Source of the DNA: Acidobacteriaceae bacterium | GTDB taxonomy: Bacteria; Acidobacteriota; Terriglobia; Terriglobales; Acidobacteriaceae | DNA length: 16,834 nt | Direction: 5' to 3' | NCBI GenBank assembly: GCA_030040395.1 | Contig: JASHTU010000396.1 | Coordinates: 1-16,834, forward strand | Shown: piece after piece, positions 1 to 7,613 of the stretch | How positions within the stretch are numbered: position 1 is the first letter of the stretch | Layout: every line of letters begins with the position of its first letter | Position numbers and translations under genes: made by a program | Notes under the pieces: generated by a model | What the model was told of the DNA's origin: nothing | The model's database searches: none | Seen by the model: only the letters and a program-made list of their open reading frames with translations

Positions 1-153
1 AAGGAAGGGTGCTCCCTCTTCGGTAACGAAATATCTGCCGTTGTCGGAGACGCGTAACTGGGGAAGCGTCGCGGCCGCGGCCAAATGAATGCTCGCCATG
101 ACCGAGAGCAAAACCACCGTCAGTATCCGAGACGCCCGGCCCAATCCTTTCAT
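1..153 (-). CDS. DUF4038/GH140-type glycosidase paralogue, N-terminal fragment (cut by window edge)
   Basis: Only the first 51 codons lie in the window; the gene continues off the left edge. The start is the ATG at 153-151, preceded on the minus strand by AAAAGGAGAAATTTGCG, a strong ribosome binding site. Residues 1 to about 27 form a signal peptide: basic start MKGLGRASR, a hydrophobic stretch, then small residues around AAAA. The mature part begins LPQLRVSDNGRY, then FVTEEGAPFL. This nearly repeats the start of the mature domain of the next gene downstream (LPQLRISDNGRY...), and the DNA is alike too. It is therefore a tandem paralogue of the DUF4038 (apiosidase-like) protein at 248-1717, secreted and probably co-transcribed with it. 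The catalytic region is not visible, so activity is assigned only by homology to its neighbour. Confidence 0.8.
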   Translation of the reverse strand, partial: MKGLGRASRILTVVLLSVMASIHLAAAATLPQLRVSDNGRYFVTEEGAPFL

Positions 154-247
154 CGCAAATTTCTCCTTTTGGATATTGACGATATCAATGCATCGCCGTC
201 CCAGGTTAGACAGCGCGATCGCTCCGCATCGTGGAACTTCATCCTTT

Positions 248-1717
248 TCAGTGCTGGTGATCAACGCTCGTTCCGGGCGGAGGGTAATTCTTTGATGCGT
301 CGTCGAGCACCAACACCCAGTCGTTGCCAGTTCCGGTCGACGGCGGCGTAAAGTCTCTGAACGCCTCTTTCTTGAATTCGCCAATGTTTTGCGAAGTTCC
401 GTTGCGCGGATCGTACCAAAACGCCCGGATCCGGTCGCCCGACAGTTTATTGAAGAAGGGAAATGCATCGCCATGGTCGATCATCTGGACCCTCAGTTTT
501 CTTCCCGACGCCATGTAGATGAAAGCATAACTCCCATCTTCGGCGCGGGTCGCTTGGATGCGGTCGACAGTGCTTAGTTGATCGTCGGCAATGAGCCATT
601 GGTCCGGAATTCTTTCCACCATAGGCCGCGATTCGAGGAGAGCCCGCAGAAAGCGGAGCTGCGCGCTGCCAGGCAGTTGCAGCGCTTCCGGCCAAGGCGG
701 CGAACTGCCCCATCTTCCGGTTGCTCCGGATGCCTGGGCGGCGCGTGGAGGACGCGGACCGTAATGGTTCCAAACACCTTGCGCCCCATAGGTGTAGCCT
801 GCGGCCCCCGCGAAGAAGGCGCAATAGGCGATCCTGCGCACGTCCGCCGCGTCGATGGTATGCACGACCTCCATGGTATGGTCCGCGATTCCTTCATAAC
901 CGCCTTCGCCCATCACCACCGGCCTCGTGGGCTCGCTATTCCAATCCTGCAAGATAAGATCGTAACTGCGGTTCCAGATGGTGTGGCTGGTCTGTATCAT
1001 CTGAAAATTCAGCCAACGCGCCTGAACCAGCGGAGCGCGAGGCTTCTGGTGGAAGGTCATTAAGTGCGGAATTCCATTTTCGCCCTCCTTGAGACCGGCC
1101 GCCATCGATCGGTACACGTCTTCATAACCGCTATAAAACCAGTCGCCGCCGAGAATCCAGATCACCGGCTTCTGCCGATAACGCTCTCCCAGAAACTTGC
1201 CGTAACTGAACGCCGTCGATGGATCGAGCACGTCGGGATAGGGATCATCGGGAAAACCGTCCAGATGCGCGGGTCTTTCAAAATTATTCGCCCAAAGCGG
1301 AACTAAGGCGACATATAGTCCAAGAGACTCCGCCTCATTCACCACATAATCGAGTTCCTGGAAGTAAGCATCGTTGGGCCGGTTCGGATTCCGATCGACA
1401 AAGATGGTCTGGCCGAATGCGTTTGGAGTCGCAAGGGCGTTGAATCCCGCCGCGCTGATCTGAATCACCGTGAAACCTTTTTTTGCACGGTCCTGCAGGT
1501 ACACGTTCACGTCCGCCCGCGTCCAGTCCAGCATCGTCCAAGCAGTATCGGCAAGATAAAGAAACGGCGACCCATCCGCTTTGACCAGATATCTGCCGTT
1601 ATCGGAAATGCGCAACTGGGGAAGCGATGTGCCCTGCGCCCAGCCGGCGCAGGCGAAAACCGGCAACAGGATGAAGGTTCTCCACCATGACGAGAACACT
1701 CCCGGAAGCTTTCTCAC
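248..1717 (-). CDS. Secreted DUF4038 / GH140-type (apiosidase-like) glycoside hydrolase
   Basis: 489 residues starting at a GTG (1717-1715) with GAGGAGGGCGAACC just before it. Residues 1-28 are a signal peptide ending near GWAQG, so the protein is exported. Residues about 33-360 match the DUF4038 TIM-barrel family: LADTAW (55-60), WILGGDWFY (187-195) with Asp192, and VMGEGGYEG (268-276) with Glu271, the usual positions of the catalytic acidic pair. Residues about 360-480 form the small beta-rich C-terminal domain often named putative collagen-binding domain. Characterised family members (GH140) remove apiose from rhamnogalacturonan II side chains; many DUF4038 proteins remain untested, so the substrate is inference. 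A paralogue follows 94 bases downstream on the same strand, and an IclR regulator is transcribed divergently. A TTGACA box lies about 85 bases upstream of the start. Confidence 0.85.
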   Translation of the reverse strand: MRKLPGVFSSWWRTFILLPVFACAGWAQGTSLPQLRISDNGRYLVKADGSPFLYLADTAWTMLDWTRADVNVYLQDRAKKGFTVIQISAAGFNALATPNAFGQTIFVDRNPNRPNDAYFQELDYVVNEAESLGLYVALVPLWANNFERPAHLDGFPDDPYPDVLDPSTAFSYGKFLGERYRQKPVIWILGGDWFYSGYEDVYRSMAAGLKEGENGIPHLMTFHQKPRAPLVQARWLNFQMIQTSHTIWNRSYDLILQDWNSEPTRPVVMGEGGYEGIADHTMEVVHTIDAADVRRIAYCAFFAGAAGYTYGAQGVWNHYGPRPPRAAQASGATGRWGSSPPWPEALQLPGSAQLRFLRALLESRPMVERIPDQWLIADDQLSTVDRIQATRAEDGSYAFIYMASGRKLRVQMIDHGDAFPFFNKLSGDRIRAFWYDPRNGTSQNIGEFKKEAFRDFTPPSTGTGNDWVLVLDDASKNYPPPGTSVDHQH

Positions 1718-2039
1718 GGTTCGCCCTCCTCGAGACTCACTACATCAGCCCGAACTGCATGCAAACAATCAAATCGCACCTTAACAACGTCAAAAATGAA
1801 ATGTCAATATATTTTCTGAAACAAATGGTTGTGCAAAGACGCTGCTTCCCGTATCATGGACGCGTGCAGGCGAGACTTCGAATGTGCTTACTTGCTTTGA
1901 AGGAATGCGCTTGCGGCTGCTCCGCAGGCGTTTTACGCCAGCTCTGCTTGAGCCAATGCGGAATGACAGGCGGCCGGAAAATGGATATGATGGCGAAGTC
2001 AGCCGCATGAAGTTTGTAGCCGATTGAGGAATCGCAGCC
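1718..2039. other. Divergent intergenic region between DUF4038 gene and IclR gene (322 bases)
   Basis: I see no credible gene here. The half nearest the DUF4038 gene is AT-rich (about 1760-1830) and holds the candidate promoter. It also contains AAAAATGAAAT at 1792-1802, an 11-mer that recurs at 3824-3834 in the other divergent region of this locus. The half nearest the IclR gene has two small adjacent hairpins: TGCGG-CTGCT-CCGCA (1912-1926), then GGCG-TTTTA-CGCC (1927-1939). Self-regulation by the IclR protein from this region would be typical, but I cannot point to a confident operator. Confidence 0.5.
1779..1807 (-). promoter_or_regulatory. Candidate sigma70 promoter for the DUF4038 genes
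   Basis: On the minus strand there is a perfect -35 box TTGACA at 1807-1802. At 17 bases it is followed by TTAAGG, or at 18 by TAAGGT, both poor -10 boxes. A start near 1772 would give a leader of about 55 bases. The -35 box is convincing and the -10 is not. Confidence 0.4.
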
Positions 2040-2966
2040 ATGCCCCCGCGAACGCCGATTTCCGCCAAAAAGCGAGAACGCGCGACCCGGCGCACAGAGG
2101 TCGCCGCGGTGCGCCCCCTTGCCGATGGGATGCGGTCGGAGAGGGCGGCCCGAGCAAAGGGCGGCGAAAACGACAGATATTTTTCGCGCGCGGTAGTCAA
2201 GAGTCTGCGGGTTTTGGAAGTGCTCCAGTCGTCCGGCTGTGCGATGAGCCTGCACGAGATAGCCGGAAGCATCCAACTGTCGAAAACCTCGACTTTTCGC
2301 CTGCTTCGCACTCTGGAGGCGTCGGGATGCGTGGCGGCGAGCGGCGTGGGCAAGTATCAGATTGCTCCCGAAATCCACTCCGTGGTGCCCGCTCTTTGGC
2401 TCGCCCGTTTGCTTCGGGTCGCAGCCGTTCACATGCGGGAAGTCAATCGGAATTTACTGGAAACGGTCAGTTTGGCGGTCCTCTTCGACAACCGGATTGA
2501 AGTCGTCGCCGTGATCGAAAGCCCGCACATCATTCGCATGAGCAATGTGGTCGGGAATATTGTTCCTCCCAATGCGAGTTCGCTCGGCAAGGTAATCACC
2601 GCATTTCAGGATGATGCGCGGCGCGAAAAGCTTCTGCGCAGTTACGGCCTTTGGCAATTTACAGACCGAACCATCACCGATCGGTCGAAACTGGCGGATG
2701 AGTTTCGACGCATCCGCAGTGATGGGTTCGCAACCGATCGCGAGGAGTCTGTTCCCGGCGGAATCTGTTTCGGGGTTCCGGTTTTCAACATCGGCGGCGA
2801 AGTAAACGTTGCTCTCAGCGCGTCCAGCCCCAAGATGCGCGTGCGCGACGCCGACCACGAGGACGCCATCAAGGCCTCTCTGCGCGACGCCTCGGCAAAG
2901 ATCTCCAAAGACTTTCTCGCCTCCCAGGGGACCGACTTCATCAATACGTCGCGCGACCACCGCTAG
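2040..2966 (+). CDS. IclR-family transcriptional regulator
   Basis: 308 residues. An arginine/lysine-rich tail (1-45) precedes a winged helix-turn-helix at about 48-105 (VVKSLRVLEVLQSSG, then LHEIAGSIQLSKTSTFRLL as the recognition region). The IclR effector-binding domain fills about 115-295, with the family-like stretches NASSLGKVITAF and DGFATDREESVPGG (residues 231-244). The start ATG has GAGGA about 10 bases upstream; the Met at residue 31 is a possible alternative that would remove most of the basic tail. IclR proteins are dimeric or tetrameric regulators that usually control divergent or neighbouring catabolic genes and respond to small carboxylates or sugar-acid intermediates. It is divergent from the DUF4038 genes, and its 3' end overlaps the convergent SDR gene by 26 bases. 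The likely role is control of this glycan locus; its effector is unknown. Confidence 0.9.
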   Translation: MPPRTPISAKKRERATRRTEVAAVRPLADGMRSERAARAKGGENDRYFSRAVVKSLRVLEVLQSSGCAMSLHEIAGSIQLSKTSTFRLLRTLEASGCVAASGVGKYQIAPEIHSVVPALWLARLLRVAAVHMREVNRNLLETVSLAVLFDNRIEVVAVIESPHIIRMSNVVGNIVPPNASSLGKVITAFQDDARREKLLRSYGLWQFTDRTITDRSKLADEFRRIRSDGFATDREESVPGGICFGVPVFNIGGEVNVALSASSPKMRVRDADHEDAIKASLRDASAKISKDFLASQGTDFINTSRDHR

Positions 2967-3735
2967 CGTCATAGCATTGCGAGGTTACAAATGAGCATTC
3001 CCTACTGGCGAGAAACTGCACCACGTAAGCGATCTCTTCGGCTTTGCCCGCGCGCCGCATGGGAATGCGGTCCGTCATGTACGTCACTTGCTCGGGCGTA
3101 AGCTGATCCAGAATCTGGGTGTGCACCACGGCCGGGGAAACCGCGTTGACGCAAATTCCTTCCGTGGCCAGTTCCTTTCCCAATGATTTGGTGAAAGCGA
3201 TCACCCCGGCCTTGGTGGCGGAGTAGGGCGCCATCCGCGGATTGCCCTCTTTGCCTGCAATCGACGCCACGTTGACGATGCGCCCATAGCCGCGGCTGCG
3301 CATGCTGGGGGTTACCGCGCGGCAACAGTTGAACACGCCGGTAAGATTGATGGCAATGTTGCGTTGCCAGTCCTCGTCAGTCTGCTCCCATACAAAGGCC
3401 GCGCGGCCCGCGATGCCGGCGTTGTTCACCAGGATGTCGATCTGGCCGGTCCGGCTGAGCACCGCTTCGACTCCTTGCCGCACTGAGGCGGCGTCGGAAA
3501 CGTCCACTTCCACAGCGAAAGAATGATTGGGCAGGGAGTGGGCCACATGCTCCGCGCCGGCGAGGTTCAGGTCGAAGACCGCAACGCCGGCGCCCGCGCT
3601 GGCGAGCCGGACGGCGATGGCTTCTCCGATGCCTGTCGCCGCGCCGGTTACGATGGCCGTTTGGCCTTCGAGGCTGAATGCCTGGCGGGCATGGCGCTGG
3701 TTTGGAACTTCAGACACGTCCTCCATCGGCAACAT
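2941..3735 (-). CDS. SDR-family NAD(P)-dependent oxidoreductase
   Basis: 264 residues when started at the ATG at 3735-3733, which has GGGAG seven bases upstream. The frame is open up to a TTG at 3780, but a good promoter (-35 at 3790-3785, -10 at 3767-3762) lies across that region, so transcription should begin below the TTG and the ATG is preferred. Classical short-chain dehydrogenase signatures are present: the cofactor loop TGAATGIG near the N-terminus, the structural NNAG, the catalytic Ser in VNVAS and YSATK holding Tyr and Lys. The C-terminus SGGRATY is common among SDRs found in sugar-catabolism clusters. The reaction is probably NAD(P)-linked oxidation of a sugar, lactone or sugar-acid alcohol in the cytoplasm, but FabG-like annotation cannot be excluded. 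It is convergent with the IclR gene. Confidence 0.88.
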   Translation of the reverse strand: MLPMEDVSEVPNQRHARQAFSLEGQTAIVTGAATGIGEAIAVRLASAGAGVAVFDLNLAGAEHVAHSLPNHSFAVEVDVSDAASVRQGVEAVLSRTGQIDILVNNAGIAGRAAFVWEQTDEDWQRNIAINLTGVFNCCRAVTPSMRSRGYGRIVNVASIAGKEGNPRMAPYSATKAGVIAFTKSLGKELATEGICVNAVSPAVVHTQILDQLTPEQVTYMTDRIPMRRAGKAEEIAYVVQFLASRECSFVTSQCYDASGGRATY

Positions 3736-3761
3736 GGGGCGGCTCCCGGACTTGCATAGCA

Positions 3762-3790
3762 ACTTTATCGATATGCTCAAGGGAAGTCAA
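3762..3790 (-). promoter_or_regulatory. Sigma70-type promoter for the SDR gene
   Basis: On the minus strand TTGACT (3790-3785), a 17-base spacer and TAAAGT (3767-3762). Transcription would start near 3755, about 20 bases before the ATG at 3735, with GGGAG in between. This placement also argues against the upstream TTG start at 3780. Confidence 0.55.
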
Positions 3791-4098
3791 CACAAAGGTT
3801 GCAGAAAATGCGAAGTACTCGAGAAAAATGAAATATGATTCCCGATTGTTGGTGTATATTCCATATCAGCTTGACTGGCGTGGAGGATTTGGATGCGGAC
3901 GAGCCGGAGACATGAAATGGGCGCATCATCGGCGCGCCGCCCAAATTTGGGCGGCGCGAAAGCAGCAGCAGCCCCTGATCCGGTTTCTTCGAAAACTATG
4001 GCCGCCTGACGAAGAAGACAAGCCTGGAACAGCGCCGCTGGGACGAAAAGGCGCCTGACTCACACTTAGAAGCGTAAAAGAAACATGGAGTTTCAACC
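3791..4098. other. Intergenic region upstream of the five-gene plus-strand run (about 308 bases)
   Basis: It separates the divergent SDR and CBM9-like genes. I see no gene I would support: an open frame from 3678 lacks a ribosome binding site and runs across the SDR start. The region contains an AT-rich patch (about 3824-3870) with AAAAATGAAAT at 3824-3834, also found at 1792-1802, and a perfect 26-base GC-rich palindrome at 3933-3958. No convincing plus-strand -35/-10 pair was found. Confidence 0.5.
3933..3958. promoter_or_regulatory. Perfect 26-base palindrome, candidate operator or leader hairpin
   Basis: The left half CGCGCCGCCCAAA is followed at once by its exact reverse complement, with AAATTT at the centre (3943-3948). 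It has no loop, so a dimeric protein site is as likely as an RNA hairpin. It lies about 140 bases before the CBM9-like gene and about 200 bases before the SDR start, between divergent genes. That fits an operator better than a terminator, since no plus-strand gene ends before it. Confidence 0.5.
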
Positions 4099-5238
4099 GT
4101 GATTCGTTCCGTGGTTGTGCTTTTCATCGGGGTGATTGGGACTTTGCCCGCCTGGGGGCTTGCTCGACCCGAAGTCACCTTCAAAGTTTTCCAGTTTCCT
4201 CCCAACCTGATCCCCCGCATTGACGGGAAAGCCGATGATTGGGCTATGGTTCCCGACAGCTACGCCATCGGCATGGACCAGTTGGAGAACACCGAGGCTC
4301 CGGGAGGACACGGCGTGAACCGCGATCCGAAAGACCTCGACGTGAAGGTGAAAGTAGGCTGGGTCAAGGGACTGAATCGCCTTTATTTTCTCTATGAGGC
4401 CTATAACCGGAAGTGGTGCTGCTCGCGTCCCGACCTCCATAACGACATTTTTGAAGTGGTCGCCGACGGCGATCTTTCCGGCGGGCCGCTGATTGACATT
4501 TACCATCGCGATGTGTGGACACCGGAAGCGGTGGGCGCGCTCAACGTCATCGATCCGCGCCTCAGCCGATGGGACGCCTACCACTCGTTTCAGGGCGTGC
4601 AGGCGCAGAATTACCACATCTTTACGCCGGCCGAAGACAATGACTGGGCCATGGACTGGGGATGCGCGCAGTACACCAAGGATTTTCCCTACGCCAACCA
4701 CGCCTACAACTACAGCTTCAAGCCCGGCGAGGGCGGCAAGCTGATTCTGGAGTTTTACATCACTCTGTTCGACTACGCCGGCTGCGATGGCTCGCAACGG
4801 GCTGTCGAAAGCGTGCTCACCGAAAACAAGCTGATCGGGGTCTCCTGGGCGGCGATCAAGTATCAGAGCGCGGATTCCAACCAACGCGAATTCTGGAACC
4901 TGTCGCACGTACAGACCTTTTTTGGCAACGCGTCCGAGCTGGTCGGGTTTCGGCTGATGCCGCTGGAACCGCAATACCGCAAGCCGATTGCGGCACATTG
5001 GACAGACAAGATCGTCGATGTCGATCGCGGCGTCGTCGCATTTCAGGATCAGTCCGAGGGCGAGATTACATCCTGGAAATGGAGCTTCGGAGACGGCGCT
5101 ACTTCAACCGAGCAAAATCCCATCCACCAATACGCCCCCAAACCGGGTAGATACGGTAACTACACGGTCATTCTGGATGTAAGCGGGCCCGCCGGCGCAT
5201 CGCGGCTGGTCAAAGTTTGGCAGATTCATGTTAAGTAA
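4099..5238 (+). CDS. Secreted CBM9-like domain plus PKD domain protein
   Basis: 379 residues from a GTG start with GGAG ten bases upstream. Residues 1-22 form a signal peptide (hydrophobic VVVLFIGVIGTLPAWGLA). Residues about 35-290 resemble the carbohydrate family 9-like (CBM9/DOMON-type) beta-sandwich: PRIDGKADDWAMVPDSY near its start, LYFLYEAYN, and DIFEVVADGD in the middle. Residues about 303-379 form a PKD domain with WKWSFGDGATSTEQNP and an HQY end. No catalytic motif is evident, so this is probably a secreted or periplasmic glycan-binding protein. It is first in a plus-strand run and ends only 18 bases before the GH106-like gene, so the two are very likely co-transcribed and probably act on the same substrate. 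The substrate is not determinable from sequence. Confidence 0.75.
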   Translation: MIRSVVVLFIGVIGTLPAWGLARPEVTFKVFQFPPNLIPRIDGKADDWAMVPDSYAIGMDQLENTEAPGGHGVNRDPKDLDVKVKVGWVKGLNRLYFLYEAYNRKWCCSRPDLHNDIFEVVADGDLSGGPLIDIYHRDVWTPEAVGALNVIDPRLSRWDAYHSFQGVQAQNYHIFTPAEDNDWAMDWGCAQYTKDFPYANHAYNYSFKPGEGGKLILEFYITLFDYAGCDGSQRAVESVLTENKLIGVSWAAIKYQSADSNQREFWNLSHVQTFFGNASELVGFRLMPLEPQYRKPIAAHWTDKIVDVDRGVVAFQDQSEGEITSWKWSFGDGATSTEQNPIHQYAPKPGRYGNYTVILDVSGPAGASRLVKVWQIHVK

Positions 5239-5256
5239 ACTGTGGGAGCTTGATTG

Positions 5257-7512
5257 ATGAGGAACCACGCGTGGATGGTCATCGCTGCCGGGCTGCTGTG
5301 TTCGGCGCGGGCGCATTGCGCATCGGAATCGTGGCAGACCCTCCAGTCCCCGACGGCTGCGCAAGTGGCTTCGGTTTGGCAATCGCCGCCATCCGAATTT
5401 GGCCCCGAGCCGTATTACGGATTGAACGGCCCGGTCACGCTTGAAACCGTCGAGCGAGATTTGGACACCATCAAGAAACTCGGGTTCCGCACAGTCACTG
5501 TGCAATGGGGCTATAACACGCCGGTCCAATATCTTTCGCCGGAATACTTCGCTTTCTTTCGCCAGTTCGTCGAGCAGGCGAAGCAGCGTGACATGCGGGT
5601 TTGGATTGTGGATGACGCCGGCTATCCCAGCGGCTTTGCGGGCGGACTGTTCACCACCAAAGCGCCCTCCCTGCGCATGCAGGCGCTTGAAGTCACCCAG
5701 GAAATACCGGTAAGGGGCGGCGCCACGCTGCACCGCGATCTGCCTGCGGACACCGTCAGCGCGGTAGCCGTGGATGTGGAAGGAAACGCCGTCTCGCTAC
5801 CGCTGCATAACGGCGCGCTGGACTGGACGGCGCCGCCCGGCATTTGGACCGTGCTCATCGTCGATCACGAATTCCGCACCTCGCCCACACGCTCCGACAC
5901 CAACACCCGCCGCGTAAAGGACACCGAGCAGTCTCTCGAAGACTATTTGAATCCCGCCGCCACCGAGCAGTTTCTCGAATTCACCCATGAGCAATATAAG
6001 AGGTATGTCGGCGATGAGTTTGGGAAGACGATCATGGGCTTTCGCGGCGATGAGCCGGACTATTCCATCGACGGGCTGCCCTGGACGCCGGCGTTTTTCA
6101 CCCGTTTCCGCGAAATCAAGGGCTACGACATCCAGCCGTACACGGCGCTCTTCGCCGAGAGCCCCTCGCGCAAGGACCCCGGCGTTCCCATTCATCTCAC
6201 CGACGAACAGCGGCGGATCAAAGGCGATTACTACGACGTCTTTTCGCGCATGTTCGAGGATGGCTTCTTCAAGCCCCAGGCAGTGTGGTGCGCCGAGAAC
6301 AACCTGGAGTACCAGGTGCACCTCAATCATGAGGAACGGCAAATGGAATTGACGCACAGCGAGGGCTCGTTCTTCCGCGACATGCGCTACGTCCAGGTCC
6401 CCGGAATCGACGCCATCTGGCATCAGATATGGATGGACACCATCTCCGACTATCCGCGCCTGGCCAGCTCCGTCGCGCACCTTTACGGCAAGCCGCGCGC
6501 CTTTACTGAGAGTTTCGCCGCCTACTTTCCCCGGCCCGACGTTGCGCAAGCGCGCTACATCCTCAACGAGCAATTCGTTCGCGGCGTTAACCTGGTGGAG
6601 ATGATGTATTTCCCGGCGACCTCCGCAGGGCCCAAGCCTCCGCCCTCGTATATGGGCGAGCCCGGCTTTCCGGAACTCGCCGCTTATGTCCAACGCATGA
6701 GCTACCTGATGTCGATGGGGAGACCCGACGCAGAGGTCGGCCTTTATCTTCCCTCGAGTTCCATGTGGTTGGGCGATGAAGACGCCAACCGGCAGTTTCT
6801 CTCCGCCGAACGCCTGCTCAGCGAACATCAAATCGATTTCGACATCGTAAGCGAAGATTCGCTGGCCAAAGATCTCATCGCCGGACGCGGCTACTTCCAA
6901 ACCCTCAGCGGCAATCGCTTGCGCGCCATCCTGCTTCCCGACGTGGAGATTCTCTCCGCTACGGCGCTCGAACGCCTGCGCGCATTCGCTGCCGGAGGAG
7001 GGAAAGTCATCTTCCTGGGAGACACGCCGCGCTGGATCGCCGGCCGGACCATGCGCGATGCGCGGGCCGCAACCATCGCGGACTTCGCGTGGGCGAAAAT
7101 CCTCGATGCGCAACTCGAGACCACGCCTGTGCCCGGAATGTCTCCGCCCAGCGCTCCGCCTCAGCCGCTGGTCGTCGATCCGGCCATCATGGCGGCGGTG
7201 CTGGCCGCGGCGCCGCCCACGGTGCGCACCGGCGAGCCGGAGTCGTCTCTGCGCGTTATGTCGCGCCGTTGGAGCGACGCCGACGTCTACCTGCTGTTCA
7301 ACGAGGGCTCCACTGCCATCGACGCGCTGGCAACCGTTCGCTCCCGCGGGAACAAGGCGGAACGCTGGGATCCTCAAATAGCATCCATCGCGCCTATCGC
7401 CGCCACGCGCAATGGAAGTGGCTTGTCGTTTCAGCTTCATTTGGCGCCATACGAATCGATGGTGGTGGTCATACGCTCGGTCCCGAAAGAAGATCGTCAA
7501 GACGGGCCATAG
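5257..7512 (+). CDS. Secreted GH106-like glycoside hydrolase (alpha-L-rhamnosidase candidate)
   Basis: 751 residues from the ATG at 5257, eight bases after GGGAG; a TTG immediately before it is ignored. Residues 1-22 are a signal peptide. The N-terminal part (about 35-160) holds WQSPPSEFGPEPYYG and RVWIVDDAGYPSGFAGG, a TIM-barrel start seen in GH106-like proteins. Core motifs are FRGDEPDYS (262-270, Glu266), PWTPAFFTRFREIKGYD (275-291), YQVHLNHEE (352-360) and PGIDAIWHQI (382-391). Glu266 and Glu359/360 are candidate catalytic or metal-site acids. After residue about 490 comes a Rossmann-like amidotransferase-type module (AILLPDVE; FAAGGGKVIFLG). It is shorter than characterised GH106 enzymes (about 1,000 residues or more), lacking their extra beta domains. 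Rhamnose specificity is inferred from family resemblance. It lies in a probable operon with the CBM9-like gene. Confidence 0.7.
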   Translation: MRNHAWMVIAAGLLCSARAHCASESWQTLQSPTAAQVASVWQSPPSEFGPEPYYGLNGPVTLETVERDLDTIKKLGFRTVTVQWGYNTPVQYLSPEYFAFFRQFVEQAKQRDMRVWIVDDAGYPSGFAGGLFTTKAPSLRMQALEVTQEIPVRGGATLHRDLPADTVSAVAVDVEGNAVSLPLHNGALDWTAPPGIWTVLIVDHEFRTSPTRSDTNTRRVKDTEQSLEDYLNPAATEQFLEFTHEQYKRYVGDEFGKTIMGFRGDEPDYSIDGLPWTPAFFTRFREIKGYDIQPYTALFAESPSRKDPGVPIHLTDEQRRIKGDYYDVFSRMFEDGFFKPQAVWCAENNLEYQVHLNHEERQMELTHSEGSFFRDMRYVQVPGIDAIWHQIWMDTISDYPRLASSVAHLYGKPRAFTESFAAYFPRPDVAQARYILNEQFVRGVNLVEMMYFPATSAGPKPPPSYMGEPGFPELAAYVQRMSYLMSMGRPDAEVGLYLPSSSMWLGDEDANRQFLSAERLLSEHQIDFDIVSEDSLAKDLIAGRGYFQTLSGNRLRAILLPDVEILSATALERLRAFAAGGGKVIFLGDTPRWIAGRTMRDARAATIADFAWAKILDAQLETTPVPGMSPPSAPPQPLVVDPAIMAAVLAAAPPTVRTGEPESSLRVMSRRWSDADVYLLFNEGSTAIDALATVRSRGNKAERWDPQIASIAPIAATRNGSGLSFQLHLAPYESMVVVIRSVPKEDRQDGP

Positions 7513-7613
7513 CAACCTACGCTCGGGGCCTCGAAAAGCGCGCGAAGGTTCGGCATTTCTCTCCATCAAGGAGAAAACGAAATACGGATTCAGGAAAAGG
7601 AGACGATACTCAT

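Noticed and set aside
3678..4058. 126-codon plus-strand open frame running from the SDR start into the intergenic region.
   Set aside because: No ribosome binding site, crosses the SDR gene and its promoter, and contains the palindrome; no domain features.
4093..4998. 301-codon minus-strand open frame opposite the CBM9-like gene.
   Set aside because: Antisense shadow; composition (His/Arg/Val-rich) is typical of reverse frames and the plus strand shows a signal peptide and PKD domain.
5797..7569. 590-codon minus-strand open frame opposite the GH106-like gene.
   Set aside because: Antisense shadow in high-GC DNA: no ribosome binding site, no recognisable domain, and the plus-strand frame has clear family motifs throughout.
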